Part shown: one piece after another, positions 62,968 through 64,000 of the stretch
Position numbering within the stretch: the stretch's first letter is position 1
How the letters are laid out: the number at the start of each line of letters is the position of its first letter
DNA from: Lysinibacillus composti
GTDB taxonomy: Bacteria; Bacillota; Bacilli; Bacillales_A; Planococcaceae
NCBI RefSeq assembly: GCF_016908465.1
Contig: NZ_JAFBDY010000004.1
Span: 62,001-126,000, forward strand
DNA length: 64,000 bases
Direction: 5' to 3'
Made by a program: the position numbers and the translations under genes
The notes under the pieces: generated by a model
Databases searched by the model: none
The model's input: only the letters and a program-made list of their open reading frames with translations
What the model was told of the DNA's origin: nothing

Positions 62968-63140
62968 AAGATAGCCCTCCATATAGTTTCCTATATGACA
63001 ATCCAGTGTTTATTCAACACGGGACCAGCCTCAAGAATAATGAGATTCTATCAACTTCGGCAAATTCCCCTTTCCACAATAGTCATAGGATCTCATCATC
63101 CTCGGATTGTGTACTGATGGTCTTTGCGCCTCTATCCTTA
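62968..63140 (-). promoter_or_regulatory. Lysine riboswitch (L-box)
   Basis: On the minus strand the conserved L-box blocks appear in order: GATAGAGGCGC (P1 start), AGTA, GGAAAGGGGA, GCCGAAG, GGCTGG, ACTGGATTGTCATATAG and TATGGAGGGCTATC (P1 end). These build the five-helix junction that binds lysine. The aptamer is followed by a terminator and dapA, so it should switch dapA off when lysine is plentiful. Confidence 0.93.
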
Positions 63141-63249
63141 CTTCAATAGTTTGAAATAAGTTGTATATAATTATTAATATGATAATACTCCTTTTTTTAT
63201 GAGAAAGCAATGTATTTTTAAAATTTAGATAATTATGAGAAAATTAATT

Positions 63250-64000
63250 TTAATATTTGCTTTCAATAGCGTTAATTTGATCATAAAGCATTCGATTAAC
63301 TGGAGTTGGAATGCCGTATTTTATACCAAACTTTAACACCGTTCCAGCAAAAAGTTCAAGTTCACTTTTGCGTTTTGCTTCAACATCTTGAGCCATTGAA
63401 GGTTTGCCTTCTGGACTTAGCGTACTTAATACATTTAGCCAATAATTTAAATCCTTTTCGCTTAAGAAAATCTCTTCCTTTTCAGATAACGCTATAACTT
63501 CTCGCATCGCGGCAATCATCGTATTTCTTGCTTCGCCTTCATTTTGAATTGTACCGTAATTACTTTTATAGACTGCAACGGTTTGATTTACACCAACATT
63601 GAGCATAAACTTACCCCATAGACGTTTTGACATATTGGTGTCAACTTCATGTGGAAGTTCAACCTTATTAAAAAATTCACTAACACTCTTTGTTTTATCA
63701 GAGATGATCCCCGGCACTTTGTCTCCAAAAACGAGCTTTCCCTTATGCTCATATGTCAGTTTATTCCCTACTTTAACGGCATCCATACCTTGAGCAACAC
63801 AATAAAGCAACTTGTCATGTCCATATACTTCGCCAATTAATTCTTCACTAATAATGCCATTTAAAGCGGAGAGGATGATTGTATTTTCTCCCACATGATG
63901 CTTCACTGACTCAAGTGCCCCATCTAATCCATCGAATTTTACAGTGAAAAGGAGTAAATCCGCAGGTGTAACTTGTTCATCTGGTGTGACATAGTGGAAG
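63250..64000 (-). CDS. 2-dehydropantoate 2-reductase family protein (5' end beyond window)
   Basis: The frame is open from the right edge of the window and covers about 250 residues of the C-terminal part. Marks are LLLFTVKFDGLDGALESVKH, ENTIILSALNGIISEELIGE, KLWGKF-like MSKRLWGKFMLNVGVNQTVA with the catalytic Lys region, and MAQDVEAKRKSELELFAGTV. These fit ketopantoate reductase (PanE/ApbA), which uses NADPH for pantothenate synthesis; paralogues with other 2-oxo acids are common. The N-terminal nucleotide-binding motif lies outside the window. Confidence 0.85.
   Translation of the reverse strand, partial: FHYVTPDEQVTPADLLLFTVKFDGLDGALESVKHHVGENTIILSALNGIISEELIGEVYGHDKLLYCVAQGMDAVKVGNKLTYEHKGKLVFGDKVPGIISDKTKSVSEFFNKVELPHEVDTNMSKRLWGKFMLNVGVNQTVAVYKSNYGTIQNEGEARNTMIAAMREVIALSEKEEIFLSEKDLNYWLNVLSTLSPEGKPSMAQDVEAKRKSELELFAGTVLKFGIKYGIPTPVNRMLYDQINAIESKY

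Noticed and set aside
62845-62982. 46-residue N-terminal extension of DapA
   Set aside because: The codons lie in the riboswitch terminator and aptamer end. Homologues begin at 62844.
1-64000. CRISPR arrays, tRNA or rRNA genes
   Set aside because: I saw no regularly spaced repeats and no cloverleaf-type sequence with a TTCGA-type arm. None is reported.

Overview
The window looks like a piece of a Gram-positive, AT-rich Bacillales chromosome, Bacillaceae/Planococcaceae-like. Supporting signs are strong AGGAGG-type ribosome binding sites, GTG/TTG starts, intrinsic terminators, an L-box lysine riboswitch ahead of dapA, and a sigma-D-type promoter on a chemoreceptor gene. The genus cannot be fixed from the sequence alone.

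Positions 1 to about 27.2 kb are the late half of a siphovirus-type prophage, read entirely on the + strand. The order is: end of the small terminase; a DNA modification block (SAM synthetase, ParB-adenine/cytosine-N methyltransferase fusion, large C5-cytosine methyltransferase); small conserved phage proteins; large terminase, portal, ClpP-type protease, HK97 capsid and head fibre; head-tail joining proteins; major tail protein; a G/GT tail chaperone pair with a clear -1 slippery site; tape measure, Dit, Tal-like protein, baseplate and FN3 tail fibre; holin and amidase; then a SHOCT protein and three serine-recombinase genes. The third recombinase is shortened by an in-frame stop. Early, replication and repressor genes must lie left of the window.

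Positions 27.2 to about 35.7 kb are accessory resistance cargo directly downstream of the recombinases. It holds a mef(A)/msr(D)-type macrolide efflux and ribosome-protection pair, each gene with its own short regulatory leader peptide (MTASMRLR and MYLIFM). Next come a nucleotidyltransferase translationally coupled to a Vat-type streptogramin acetyltransferase, with a further leader-like peptide upstream; an AraC/GyrI-like regulator; a TPR-Arr (rifamycin ADP-ribosyltransferase) fusion; and an Fpg-like glycosylase. Between them are gene remnants and three copies of a short repeat. Together this reads as a phage-borne or phage-associated multidrug resistance island. Neither att site could be identified.

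From about 36 kb to the end, the DNA looks like ordinary chromosome with mixed strands: an NAD(P)-binding protein, tRNA-dihydrouridine synthase, purC, a short UvrA/DrrC-like ABC protein, a chemoreceptor, an alanine/Na+ symporter, an Lrp regulator with a PatA-type aminotransferase, a tartrate/D-malate dehydrogenase, a uracil-DNA glycosylase-like protein, a PAS-GGDEF-EAL c-di-GMP enzyme, a BCCT betaine transporter, a DHH phosphoesterase, a luciferase-like monooxygenase, riboswitch-controlled dapA, and a ketopantoate reductase cut by the window end.
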